Shown here: in pieces, positions 16,681 to 24,535 of the stretch
Position numbering within the stretch: the first letter of the stretch is position 1
Layout: the number at the start of each line of letters is the position of its first letter
From: Chloroflexota bacterium
Lineage (GTDB): Bacteria > Chloroflexota > Anaerolineae > Anaerolineales > Villigracilaceae
NCBI GenBank assembly: GCA_021787595.1
Contig: JAJYLQ010000003.1
Coordinates: 16,852 to 80,851, forward strand
Reading direction: 5' to 3'
Length of the DNA: 64,000 bases
The notes under the pieces: generated by a model
Told to the model about the DNA's origin: nothing
The model's input: only the letters and a program-made list of their open reading frames with translations
The model's database searches: none
Made by a program: the position numbers and the translations under genes

Positions 16681-16811
16681 GAATCTTCTTTACAGATTCC
16701 GCGGATCGCAGACTTTAGTCTGCGTACATCAAAAAGCGGACCGACCTGCAGGGTGTGCCGCCATGGCGCCATCCGCGTTCCGTTTTTTTTCGCGGCTTAC
16801 CCGATACAGAA

Positions 16812-17492
16812 TCAAACTACCAGCTTGTACCCAACTCCTGTGACCGTTTCGATCTTCACCGCGCCGCCTTCCAGTTTTTTGCGAAGATGCGCGATGTGAA
16901 CGTCCACCGTGCGCGTCTGGCCGTAGAAGTCAAAGCCCCAGGCAAGCTGGAGCAATTGCTCGCGCGTAAATACGCGTCCGGGCTGGCTGGCGAGGGTGAA
17001 GAGCAAATCGAATTCCTGCGTACGCAGGTCAAGGGTCCGCGAACCGAGGCGGACTTCGCGGCTGGCCGGATCAATGGTCAGATTATCGAGATGAACCGGC
17101 TTGTCATTCGTTTCCGGTTTGGCGTCGGCGCGGCGCAAAATCGCCTTGACGCGCGCCACCAGTTCACGCGGATTGAACGGCTTGGTCAGGTAATCGTCGG
17201 CGCCCAACTCGAGGCCGAGGATCTTATCAATGTCTTCGTCACGCGCGGTGAGCATCAAAATGGCAACATTATTATTTGCAGAACGCAAACGGCGGCATAC
17301 TTCGAAGCCATCCAGTTTGGGCAGCATCACATCCAGCACGACGAGCGCGGGCCGCAGGCGCGCGACCGCGTCGAGTGCGGCCTCCCCATCTTTTGCCTCC
17401 TGCACGTGAAATCCGTCGCGTTCGAGATACATGCGCGCCAGTTGCAGGATGGACGGCTCATCGTCAACGAGAAGCACAAGTTCAGAAGTCAT
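16812..17492 (-). CDS. OmpR/PhoB-family response regulator
   Basis: Predicted 226-residue protein: receiver domain (LVDDEP near the start, phosphoacceptor Asp in VVLDVMLPKLDG, Lys in YLTKPFNP) and a C-terminal winged helix with TVDVHIAHLRKKLE and VTGVGYKLV. It probably binds direct repeats upstream of target genes after phosphorylation by the kinase encoded next. First gene of the minus-strand group running down to 9989. A heptamer array lies just upstream of its start. Confidence 0.92.
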   Translation of the reverse strand: MTSELVLLVDDEPSILQLARMYLERDGFHVQEAKDGEAALDAVARLRPALVVLDVMLPKLDGFEVCRRLRSANNNVAILMLTARDEDIDKILGLELGADDYLTKPFNPRELVARVKAILRRADAKPETNDKPVHLDNLTIDPASREVRLGSRTLDLRTQEFDLLFTLASQPGRVFTREQLLQLAWGFDFYGQTRTVDVHIAHLRKKLEGGAVKIETVTGVGYKLVV

Positions 17493-17495
17493 GTG

Positions 17496-17526
17496 AGTGA
17501 TCAGTAGTCAGTGATCAGTGATCAGT
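17496..17526. repeat. Heptamer array (AGTGATC units) between two genes
   Basis: Units AGTGATC, AGTAGTC, AGTGATC, AGTGATC, then AGTCGCC. It fills the whole space between the response regulator start and the stop of the ridA-like gene, and the stop TGA (17522-17524) is made of repeat bases. Confidence 0.85.
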
Positions 17527-17932
17527 CGCCGCGCGGGGGCCGCAGCATGGCCATCGCTTCGATCTCGACCAATGCGCCTTTCGGCAAAGCAACCACCGCA
17601 ATGGTGCTGCGCGCCGGCGGATTCTCCGCGAAGAATTCGCCATAGATGGCATTCATCTTTGCGAAGTCATTCATGTCCTTCAGAAAGACGGTCGTTTTCA
17701 CAACGTAATTCATACCTGAGTCGGCAGCTTCCAAAACGTTTTTGAGATTCGCCAAAACCCGGCGCGTCTGCGCTTCGATTCCGCCTTCGACAAGTTCGCC
17801 GCTCGCTGGATCCAATCCAACCTGACCAGCCGCGAACACCAAATGCTCCGAGCGGATGGCTTGAGAATACGGGCCAATCGCCTTCGGCGCCTTTTCGGTT
17901 TGAATGATCTTTTTGCCTTCAGTCGTGAACAT
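17522..17932 (-). CDS. ridA: RidA family 2-iminobutanoate/2-iminopropanoate deaminase
   Basis: Predicted 136-residue protein, the usual RidA length. IGPYSQAI near residues 19-26, AGQVGLDPASG and the C-terminal PARSTIAV with the substrate-binding Arg, then PKGALVEIEA, are all family signatures. RidA hydrolyses reactive enamine/imine intermediates released by PLP enzymes such as threonine dehydratase. A PLP desulfhydrase-type gene lies elsewhere in the window but not in the same operon. The stop codon falls inside the heptamer array, so the last few residues may have been altered by it. Confidence 0.9.
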   Translation of the reverse strand: MFTTEGKKIIQTEKAPKAIGPYSQAIRSEHLVFAAGQVGLDPASGELVEGGIEAQTRRVLANLKNVLEAADSGMNYVVKTTVFLKDMNDFAKMNAIYGEFFAENPPARSTIAVVALPKGALVEIEAMAMLRPPRGD

Positions 17933-18021
17933 GGCAGCTCCTTATCGCGAAATCCTCAATCGAAATTTTCAGCCAGTATACAACCGAGAAGCACGTCAGG
18001 CAAGACGCGCAGCAGAACGCG

Positions 18022-18050
18022 CAGAGACACGGCATTCCGCCGTGTCTCTG
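18022..18050. terminator. Hairpin CAGAGACACGG...CCGTGTCTCTG
   Basis: Strong stem of 11 base pairs downstream of the secreted-protein gene on the minus strand. No clear T-run follows on either strand, so it may be a dispersed palindrome and not a true terminator. Confidence 0.4.
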
Positions 18051-18068
18051 ACTCGGATGAGTGGAAAA

Positions 18069-18647
18069 TCATCCGCCGCTTTGGGTCGGAGCCGGCGTCA
18101 CATTGTTCGGGGAGTTTGCTTCGCGGTAAGCCCGGATCGCCTGGCGCAATGCCCTGAACGGAGGCAATACCGTTTGGCGGATTTCCCGCAATTTGCCGCG
18201 CAAGTCCCTGACCGTCTGCAGCGCAGCAGTTTGGTCGGTGACATTGCCCGAGGCATCGAAACCGGAATGGGAATTGATCAGGCTTTGCGCGTCATTGTAG
18301 ATGGATTGCGCCTGGCTGACGGCGCTGCTGAGCGCGTCCAACGCGGACTGCAAACCGGAAACGTCCTTGCCATTGGCCTTGGCCTTGTTGATCAAATCCT
18401 GGAATTTCGAGATGCGCGTACCGGCATTATCGAACAGCTTGCCAAGCTTGCCGTAAATAGTTTGCTCCCGCGAAAAAGCCCATTGAAGCCGGCCAGTGGG
18501 TGTGGTTGTCTGGGTCGGTGCGGTGGGTGTTCCCGGGTCGAATTGTCCCAGCGCGTATGCATTCGCAAGCGGAACGGAAACCAGTCCCAGTGCGGCGACA
18601 AGCCCTGCCAATAAAGTCCTTCTAAACCACATTGTGATCGTTGACAT
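18069..18647 (-). CDS. Secreted helical protein of unknown function
   Basis: Predicted 192-residue protein with an N-terminal export signal (TLLAGLVAALGLVSVPLANA, cut near residue 31). The mature part has a short Pro/Thr stretch and long amphipathic helices rich in Gln, Ala and Lys, then a Thr/Pro-rich tail. I do not recognise the family. The helix-rich design resembles periplasmic or wall-exposed scaffolding proteins, but no motif supports a specific role. It stands alone, and an AGGAGG-like site (GGAGGTT) precedes the start. Confidence 0.65.
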   Translation of the reverse strand: MSTITMWFRRTLLAGLVAALGLVSVPLANAYALGQFDPGTPTAPTQTTTPTGRLQWAFSREQTIYGKLGKLFDNAGTRISKFQDLINKAKANGKDVSGLQSALDALSSAVSQAQSIYNDAQSLINSHSGFDASGNVTDQTAALQTVRDLRGKLREIRQTVLPPFRALRQAIRAYREANSPNNVTPAPTQSGG

Positions 18648-18875
18648 TCGAACCTCCTTTGTTCGATTTACAACGACGATTTTAGGATGGGCCGGTTATA
18701 ACAATGTGGTGAGGATGTAAAAATTTTGTAAATTCAAAAACCATCCGCAGATTTCGCGGATTCCACCGATCGGAAGAAAAAATCGGCAGCGGGCGAATTG
18801 CAAGTGACGCCCATGGGCCGTTTTCAATCTTGGAACGCGAATGGCACGAATTGGCGAATCCGGGAAATCTGCGGG

Positions 18876-21800
18876 TTATTTTCGGCGAACAACGAGCATG
18901 GTCAAATCATCGGAGGCCGGCTCCGTGCCGACGAATTCGTTCACGCGCGCCTCGATGTCATCGAGCAGCGCTTCGGCTGATGAAGCCTCGCATTGAAGCG
19001 CCGCAAGCAGGCGCTCTTCGCCAAACATATCGCCATTCGACGAGAAGGCTTCGGTCAATCCATCTGTATAGAGGAGGAGGCTTTCTCCCGGCGCAATCTG
19101 GATGGTTCTTTGCGAAATGGCATCCACTTCGACAACGCCAAGAGCAATGCCCGTCCGGGTCAATTTCTCGATCCGTCCATCGGCCCGAACCCATAGCGGC
19201 GGATTATGCCCGGCGTTGGCGTACGTCAGTTCGCCGGTATTTTCGTTCAGCACCGCGTAGACAGCCGTGACGAACATGCCCTGGCGCGTATCAGGAATCA
19301 GCAGCTCGTTGACGCGGCGCAAGGCGTCAGCGGGAGACGGATTCTCGATAACGGCGGCCCGCACCAGGGTCCGCGTGAGCGCCATGAACAACGCGGCAGG
19401 CATGCCTTTGTCGGCCACATCCGCGATGAAAACTCCCAGTTTGTGATTCGGCAATTCGATCACATCATAGAAATCGCCGCCGACCTGACGCGCAGTCTTC
19501 CAACGCGCGGCCAATTCCCATTCGGGATGTTCAGGTAACGCATCCGGGATGAACGTTTGCTGGATTTGCCGCGCCAGTCGAACTTCAGTTTCGAGATGTT
19601 CGCGCTCCACCATTTCCTGCTGCAAGCGATCATTTTGAATCGCGAGCGCGGCCTGCTGTGCGATGCCGTTGATGATCTCGAGCCGCCGCGAACGGAAACG
19701 CCGCCCGCCTTCCGCTTCCTCCACCAGCAGGACGCCGAACAGGTCGGATTTGATCAGGAGCGGAACCGCAAACAATAAGCGCCGGCCAGCGCGTAAGGCT
19801 TCATCGGTTTGGACGGCGGGATGGAATCGCAGCCACTTTTCGGGCGTATCCCTGGCTTTGAGAACGCGCACAACGGTCTGGCCCTGCCTGCGCGCGGCGC
19901 CGAGCATGCGGAATTCATCGGGCGCAAACTCGCGATTCCAAATCAATCCTTTCGCCGCGTCATCCAAGCCAAATTCTTCCTTTGGAAGGAACACTTCGCG
20001 ATTCGAATCCCAAAGATACAGCGCAGCGCGGCCCACGCCCACCAAAATTGGCATGATGCGGATGATCGTGCCGAGGATTTCATCCAGGTCGCTGAGACTC
20101 ACCACCGCTTGCGCGACCTGCAACAACGCGGCGGATGCGTATGCCTGTTCCTGCGCCGAATCGTAAAGCCGCGCGTTTTCGATGGCGACCGCCGCATAAC
20201 TTGCAAACGTGGCCGCCATGGCTTGCGCTTCGTGACCGTAACGCCCCGGCTGGTGGTGCGCCAGTGAGATCACACCCACCGGCTGATCGCTGACGCGCAG
20301 CGGCGCGGCCAGCGCGGAATACGATTTATCGAACCCCGCAGCCAAGGCAGAAGGCCAGATGGGATCCGAGGATTTGCGAATCACAGGTTCCTTCGCAAAC
20401 ATAACCTGGGTCAACGCGATATCCGCCTCAGGCGAGGACAGGCGCACCTGTTCGATGATTTCTGCGTCACCGCCATGCACCGCGGCCAGGTAAATCTCGC
20501 CATCGTCCAACAGCCAGATGGCAGAAACATCCACTGGCAGATTTCGTTCAAGCTCAGTCAAAATCATTTCAAGCGCTTCGTCCACGCCGACATATTCCGA
20601 AAGCAAACCAGCCACTTCGCGCAGGCTGTCCGCCACCTGGCGCCGCCATTGCTCGGAACCGTACAAGTCGGCATTGCGGATCGCGGCGGCAATCGTCCCA
20701 CCGACGGCCTCGAACAAAAGCAGGTCGTCCTCCGTGAACGCGTTCAAACGATCGGACTGAATATCCAACACGCCGAGGACGCGCTCGCCAAAGAACAGCG
20801 GAACGGCCAGTTCGGAGCGTGTGTTCTTCGGCGGCAATTGCGACGGGTGATAACGCGGATCGCTGCCCACGTCATTTGCAAGCACAGCCTTGCCTTCGCG
20901 CGCCACCCACGGAATGATGCCTTCCGAATTATCCAGTGGAATCGAATAGCCTTCGAGCGACCGGCTTTTTTTGCCGCTGCCCGCTTCGTATTCGATCAAC
21001 CGGCGGTTTGGGTGAACTGTAAACAAATGAACGTACGGATAATTGAATCTCTCGCGGATCAGTTCCGCCGCTTCGCGCATCAACTGGTTCAAGTCGAGCG
21101 TGGACGTAACGCTCCTGCTGACCTCGGCCACCAGCGCCATTTGTTCCGCACGGCGGCGGACGTCGTTATATAACCGCGCGCTTTCGACCGCGCGGGCGAT
21201 GTTATCGGCCAATGCCTGCAGCAGCAACAAATCGTTGGGATGAAACGCGTCGAGACGATCGGATTGAATATCGAGAACACCCAGCACGCGGTCTTCGAGC
21301 TTCAACGGGATGGCAACCTCGGAGCGGGTTTCGGGCAGGCGCTCGATGTAGCGGTAACGCGGATCCGCCCGAACGTCCGCGGCCGCGATGCGCTCGCCGG
21401 TTGACGCGACCTCGCCGATCAATCCCTGCCCCACTTCGACTTCGAATCCCAGGATATTATCCCTGCGTCCTCTATGCGGCACGCTCGAACTGGCGCGGAA
21501 CCGCAGGCGCGTGGAGCCGGGTCTCAGTGTAAAAATGCCGACATAATAATAATGAAACGTTTTTTGAATAAGTTCGGCGACACGGCGCGCAAGTTCGTCC
21601 ACGTTGAGAACGTTGGCGATCTGAGCGCTGACCTCGCGGACGAGATTCAATTGTCCAAGCCGGAAGCGTTCCACCTCGACGCGATGCGAAGCATAAAGTC
21701 CAACTGCGACAACGCTGGCAATGCTTTCGAGCAGTTCGAGTTCTTCTTTTTCGAAATTGGGACCTCTCGAACGCGTGACCTGCAGCGCGCCCAGCACAAA

Positions 21801-22130
21801 TCCCTGGTCTTCGATGGGCACCGCGGCGAAGGTCCTTTTCGATCTCGATTTTTTCCCCGCACGGCGATTGAGCGGTTTGCGCGTTTTGATGACTCGCTGC
21901 AACCCTTCGAGCGGGGGCCGGAGCGGGAACTGGCGTTTCGAATCCCAGTCGGGCAGGCGGAACAAATTCTCGTGAAGCCAGACCTCCACACGGCCAGGCA
22001 TCAAGCGGCTGGTGATCGAAACGATCCGGTCGCGCTGCATAAGCAGCGAAGTGGTGTTGACCAATTGTTCCCCCAGGCTGGCTATTTCCCGCCAGTCAGC
22101 AAAATCGGGAGAACGATTTGCGGCGCTCAT
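18876..22130 (-). CDS. Multi-GAF PP2C phosphatase, RsbU-like
   Basis: Predicted 1084-residue cytoplasmic protein. About five GAF-type sensory domains follow each other (roughly residues 20-140, 160-310, 330-480, 500-640 and 660-810; SEVAIPL/SELAVPL and VLGVLDIQSDRL recur). Then comes a linker helix REHLETEVRLARQIQQTF and the SpoIIE/RsbU phosphatase domain with GGDFYDV, IADVADKGMPAALFM and the metal-binding Asp of ASDDLTMLV. Such phosphatases dephosphorylate the STAS antagonist and so start the partner switch. It follows the RsbW-like gene by two bases, and the RsbV-like gene heads the same operon. Ligands of the GAF domains are unknown. Confidence 0.9.
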   Translation of the reverse strand: MSAANRSPDFADWREIASLGEQLVNTTSLLMQRDRIVSITSRLMPGRVEVWLHENLFRLPDWDSKRQFPLRPPLEGLQRVIKTRKPLNRRAGKKSRSKRTFAAVPIEDQGFVLGALQVTRSRGPNFEKEELELLESIASVVAVGLYASHRVEVERFRLGQLNLVREVSAQIANVLNVDELARRVAELIQKTFHYYYVGIFTLRPGSTRLRFRASSSVPHRGRRDNILGFEVEVGQGLIGEVASTGERIAAADVRADPRYRYIERLPETRSEVAIPLKLEDRVLGVLDIQSDRLDAFHPNDLLLLQALADNIARAVESARLYNDVRRRAEQMALVAEVSRSVTSTLDLNQLMREAAELIRERFNYPYVHLFTVHPNRRLIEYEAGSGKKSRSLEGYSIPLDNSEGIIPWVAREGKAVLANDVGSDPRYHPSQLPPKNTRSELAVPLFFGERVLGVLDIQSDRLNAFTEDDLLLFEAVGGTIAAAIRNADLYGSEQWRRQVADSLREVAGLLSEYVGVDEALEMILTELERNLPVDVSAIWLLDDGEIYLAAVHGGDAEIIEQVRLSSPEADIALTQVMFAKEPVIRKSSDPIWPSALAAGFDKSYSALAAPLRVSDQPVGVISLAHHQPGRYGHEAQAMAATFASYAAVAIENARLYDSAQEQAYASAALLQVAQAVVSLSDLDEILGTIIRIMPILVGVGRAALYLWDSNREVFLPKEEFGLDDAAKGLIWNREFAPDEFRMLGAARRQGQTVVRVLKARDTPEKWLRFHPAVQTDEALRAGRRLLFAVPLLIKSDLFGVLLVEEAEGGRRFRSRRLEIINGIAQQAALAIQNDRLQQEMVEREHLETEVRLARQIQQTFIPDALPEHPEWELAARWKTARQVGGDFYDVIELPNHKLGVFIADVADKGMPAALFMALTRTLVRAAVIENPSPADALRRVNELLIPDTRQGMFVTAVYAVLNENTGELTYANAGHNPPLWVRADGRIEKLTRTGIALGVVEVDAISQRTIQIAPGESLLLYTDGLTEAFSSNGDMFGEERLLAALQCEASSAEALLDDIEARVNEFVGTEPASDDLTMLVVRRK

Positions 22131-22132
22131 GT

Positions 22133-22546
22133 CTACGCCTTTCGCTTGACCAGTGTCAGGAGATTCCCCGCACCGGTAATCTCGTAACGAACTTCATCCA
22201 TCAATTTCCGCATCAGGTAAATGCCCAACCCGCCGATCTTGCGATCTGAAAGATCCGCTTTCAAATCAGGTTGAGGCACTTTGGACGGATCGAATTGTTT
22301 TCCATGATCGAGCAGCGTGACAACGAGCCGGTCATTCCTGAATGCGCAGCTCAATTCGAAGGTTGCTTTGGAATTGCCCGCATAAGCATGCTCGATCACG
22401 TTCGACGCGGCTTCGTCGGCGGCAAGCTGGATGGAGTAAACGTCCTGATCCGAGAAACCGGCATCACGCGCTATCTTTCCGACGTATTCCCGAATCTCAT
22501 CGAGAGAATCGAAACTGGCAGGAAACGTTAGTGCAGGCATTGGCAA
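22133..22546 (-). CDS. Anti-sigma factor kinase, RsbW/SpoIIAB-like
   Basis: Predicted 137-residue HATPase domain of the serine-kinase type. The N box DEAASNVIEHAY, the G1 box DHGKQFDP and the GGLGIYLM lid give the ATP site. RsbW-type proteins hold a sigma factor or other partner and phosphorylate the STAS antagonist. No sigma factor gene is adjacent, so the downstream target is unknown. The start may be TTG 22546 or ATG 22540; a GAGG stands ten bases before the TTG. Confidence 0.85.
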   Translation of the reverse strand: MPMPALTFPASFDSLDEIREYVGKIARDAGFSDQDVYSIQLAADEAASNVIEHAYAGNSKATFELSCAFRNDRLVVTLLDHGKQFDPSKVPQPDLKADLSDRKIGGLGIYLMRKLMDEVRYEITGAGNLLTLVKRKA

Positions 22547-22550
22547 TCGA

Positions 22551-22581
22551 AGGCCGCCTCACTCCTGACCGGAGGCGGCCT
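22551..22581. terminator. Intercistronic hairpin between the rsbV-like and rsbW-like genes
   Basis: AGGCCGCCTC and GAGGCGGCCT pair around a loop of about ten bases. No T-run follows on the minus strand, so it is more likely an attenuating or RNA-stabilising structure than a full terminator. Confidence 0.4.
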
Positions 22582-22614
22582 CCCTTTAAATAGGTCAACC
22601 CGGGCTGAGGCAGA

Positions 22615-22950
22615 CTATAAACTGCCAACCGCCTCAAGCGGCTCCTTGTACGTTTTGAACAGTTCCGTAAAGCCTGCCAGATCGAGCGCTTCCTGAATCC
22701 GTACCGGCACAGCAGCCAGCAAAACCTCGCCGCGGTTATAGCGCTTGCAATTGCGCTGCGCTGCCAGCAAAGCGCGGAATCCCGCGCTGGACATATACTC
22801 GAGATCGCTCATATCAATGACCAACTTATAAACGCCCCTGTCGAAATTGGCCTCCAGGGCCTGGCTGAACTTTGTCGCCGTTGAACTATCAACCCGGCCG
22901 CTGACTTTAATCAGGTTGCAATGTTTGAATTCCTTGGTGCTGGTATCCAT
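22615..22950 (-). CDS. STAS-domain anti-sigma factor antagonist, RsbV-like
   Basis: Predicted 111-residue STAS protein. VSGRVDSSTATKF and LVIDMSDLEYMSSAGFRALL are the family blocks, and the Ser in YMSSAGF is the phosphorylation site. When dephosphorylated by the RsbU-like phosphatase it binds the RsbW-like kinase. I chose ATG 22950 because AGGAGG lies six bases upstream; the ATG at 22956 touches this site and the longer frame to 23028 has none. It heads the three-gene operon V-W-U. Confidence 0.9.
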   Translation of the reverse strand: MDTSTKEFKHCNLIKVSGRVDSSTATKFSQALEANFDRGVYKLVIDMSDLEYMSSAGFRALLAAQRNCKRYNRGEVLLAAVPVRIQEALDLAGFTELFKTYKEPLEAVGSL

Positions 22951-23013
22951 GCTCATCCTCCTGCTGAAGACTAGGCGTGTCTGGCAGGGCGAAATTATAT
23001 CATGAGACCATAA

Positions 23014-23095
23014 CAATACCTTCGCCAATGCGGTATCGAGAGCGGCGAACGTAGGAACAATTTGGCAAATTGTCCCACAAATGGCGAAGGTATTG
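23014..23095. repeat. 82-bp palindromic element, copy A
   Basis: Ends CAATACCTTCGCCA and TGGCGAAGGTATTG are inverted repeats; GGACAATTTGGCAAATTGTCC-like sequence lies inside. A second copy of the same length, in opposite orientation, is at 36276-36357. It separates the divergent RsbV-like and histidine kinase genes. Confidence 0.85.
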
Positions 23096-23150
23096 AATAA
23101 ATGAACCGCAAAATGCTATATACTTGCCTCATGAAACGCAGAGGCGTGCC

Positions 23151-24515
23151 GTGAAATTCAGGGAAGTGAATGCCTGGGCTGGGAAATGGACCCAGCGACA
23201 GGTCGGAGCAATCGTCAGGCCGCTGGTCCCCGCCCGGGAGCCAATCGTCCGCCGCAAGATGCAACTGCTGGCATCGCTTACATTGCTGGTTATGCTCTTT
23301 TCATTGATTGGTCTGGCGTGCGGGCCGCTGTTCGCCCCTGGGATCACACCGGCCTTCTATGGGTCGTTGGGCGGCCTGCTTCTCATTTCACTTTGCCTGT
23401 ATTTCCTTAGCCGGACACGCGGGTATCGTTTGGCGATGTTTCTGGCGGTTGCCATGACAGTCATCCTCCCTTTTGCCGCGCTGCTGAGCGAGAAGGAGAA
23501 AAAACCGGAACAGATCTTCGCCACCTTGACGTGGCTCGTGTTGAGTTTCCTCCTGGCGATATCACTGCTCACTTTGCAATCGGCCATCCTCCTGATCGTT
23601 TGTGTTACCGGGGGAATCCTTCTCCTGCCTTTCCTGGTCCCGGCCATCAGGTACGTCAGTTTGCTGCCCCTGTTGGGATTCCTTTCGGCATCTGCCGCCC
23701 TGATCATCATCAACATCGTTTACCGCGAAAAAGTGGAGGCCGACCGGCAGCGCCAAATCCTTGCCGAAAAAGAATCGCTGGAAATAATGGAAACCGTGCA
23801 GACGCGTCTGATCCGCGAACTCGAGAAGAAGAACGAAGAGTTGGAAAGATTCACCTATACAGTCTCGCACGATTTGAAGTCGCCGCTCATCACGATCCGC
23901 GGATTTCTGGGTTTTCTGGAACGCGATGTGATGGCGAATAACAAAGCGCGCATCACGGCGGATTTGCAGCGCATCACCGATGCAACCGAGAAAATGCAGC
24001 ATTTGCTGGAGGACCTGCTAAATCTGTCGCGCGTTGGGCGCAGCGTCCATCCGCCGGAGAATGTCCCGTTCGATGTAATCGTCAGCGAAGCCGCCGAACG
24101 CGCCGGCGGGCAAATCCGCCAGCGAGGCGCGTACGTCAAAATAGCGGAGGGCCTGCCCATCGTGCGGGTTGACCGTGAGCGCTTGATCGAGGTGGTCCAA
24201 AACCTGCTGGATAACGCCGTCAAATTCATGGGCGATCAGGCGAATCCAGCCATCGAGATCGGCACGCGCGGCTTCGACGAAGCAGACATGGCCGTTTTAT
24301 ATGTATGGGATAACGGCATCGGGATCGCCCCGCAATACCACGAGCGCATCTTCGGCCTTTTCGACCAACTCGATCCTTCCAGCGAAGGAACGGGCATCGG
24401 GCTGGCATTGGTCAAACGCATCATCGAAATCCACGGCGGAAAAATCTGGGTCGAGTCAGAAGGCAACAGGGAGGGGTCAGCATTCGTGTTTACATTACCG
24501 GCGGTGAAAGCATAA
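23151..24515 (+). CDS. Membrane histidine kinase with phytochrome-type kinase core
   Basis: Predicted 454-residue protein. Six or so hydrophobic helices (residues about 35-190) form an integral membrane sensor, followed by a coiled linker (ETVQTRLIRELEKKNEELERF), the His site YTVSHDLKSPLITIRGF and the HATPase with NLLDNAVKFMG, DNGIGI and GTGIGLALVKRI. The GTG start at 23151 has AGAGG six bases upstream, and the frame could only be lengthened through TTG 23124. It lies 20 bases before a second kinase with a near-identical catalytic core, so the pair probably arose by duplication. Confidence 0.88.
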   Translation: MKFREVNAWAGKWTQRQVGAIVRPLVPAREPIVRRKMQLLASLTLLVMLFSLIGLACGPLFAPGITPAFYGSLGGLLLISLCLYFLSRTRGYRLAMFLAVAMTVILPFAALLSEKEKKPEQIFATLTWLVLSFLLAISLLTLQSAILLIVCVTGGILLLPFLVPAIRYVSLLPLLGFLSASAALIIINIVYREKVEADRQRQILAEKESLEIMETVQTRLIRELEKKNEELERFTYTVSHDLKSPLITIRGFLGFLERDVMANNKARITADLQRITDATEKMQHLLEDLLNLSRVGRSVHPPENVPFDVIVSEAAERAGGQIRQRGAYVKIAEGLPIVRVDRERLIEVVQNLLDNAVKFMGDQANPAIEIGTRGFDEADMAVLYVWDNGIGIAPQYHERIFGLFDQLDPSSEGTGIGLALVKRIIEIHGGKIWVESEGNREGSAFVFTLPAVKA

Positions 24516-24535
24516 AAAGAAAAGGGAAAAGCCAA

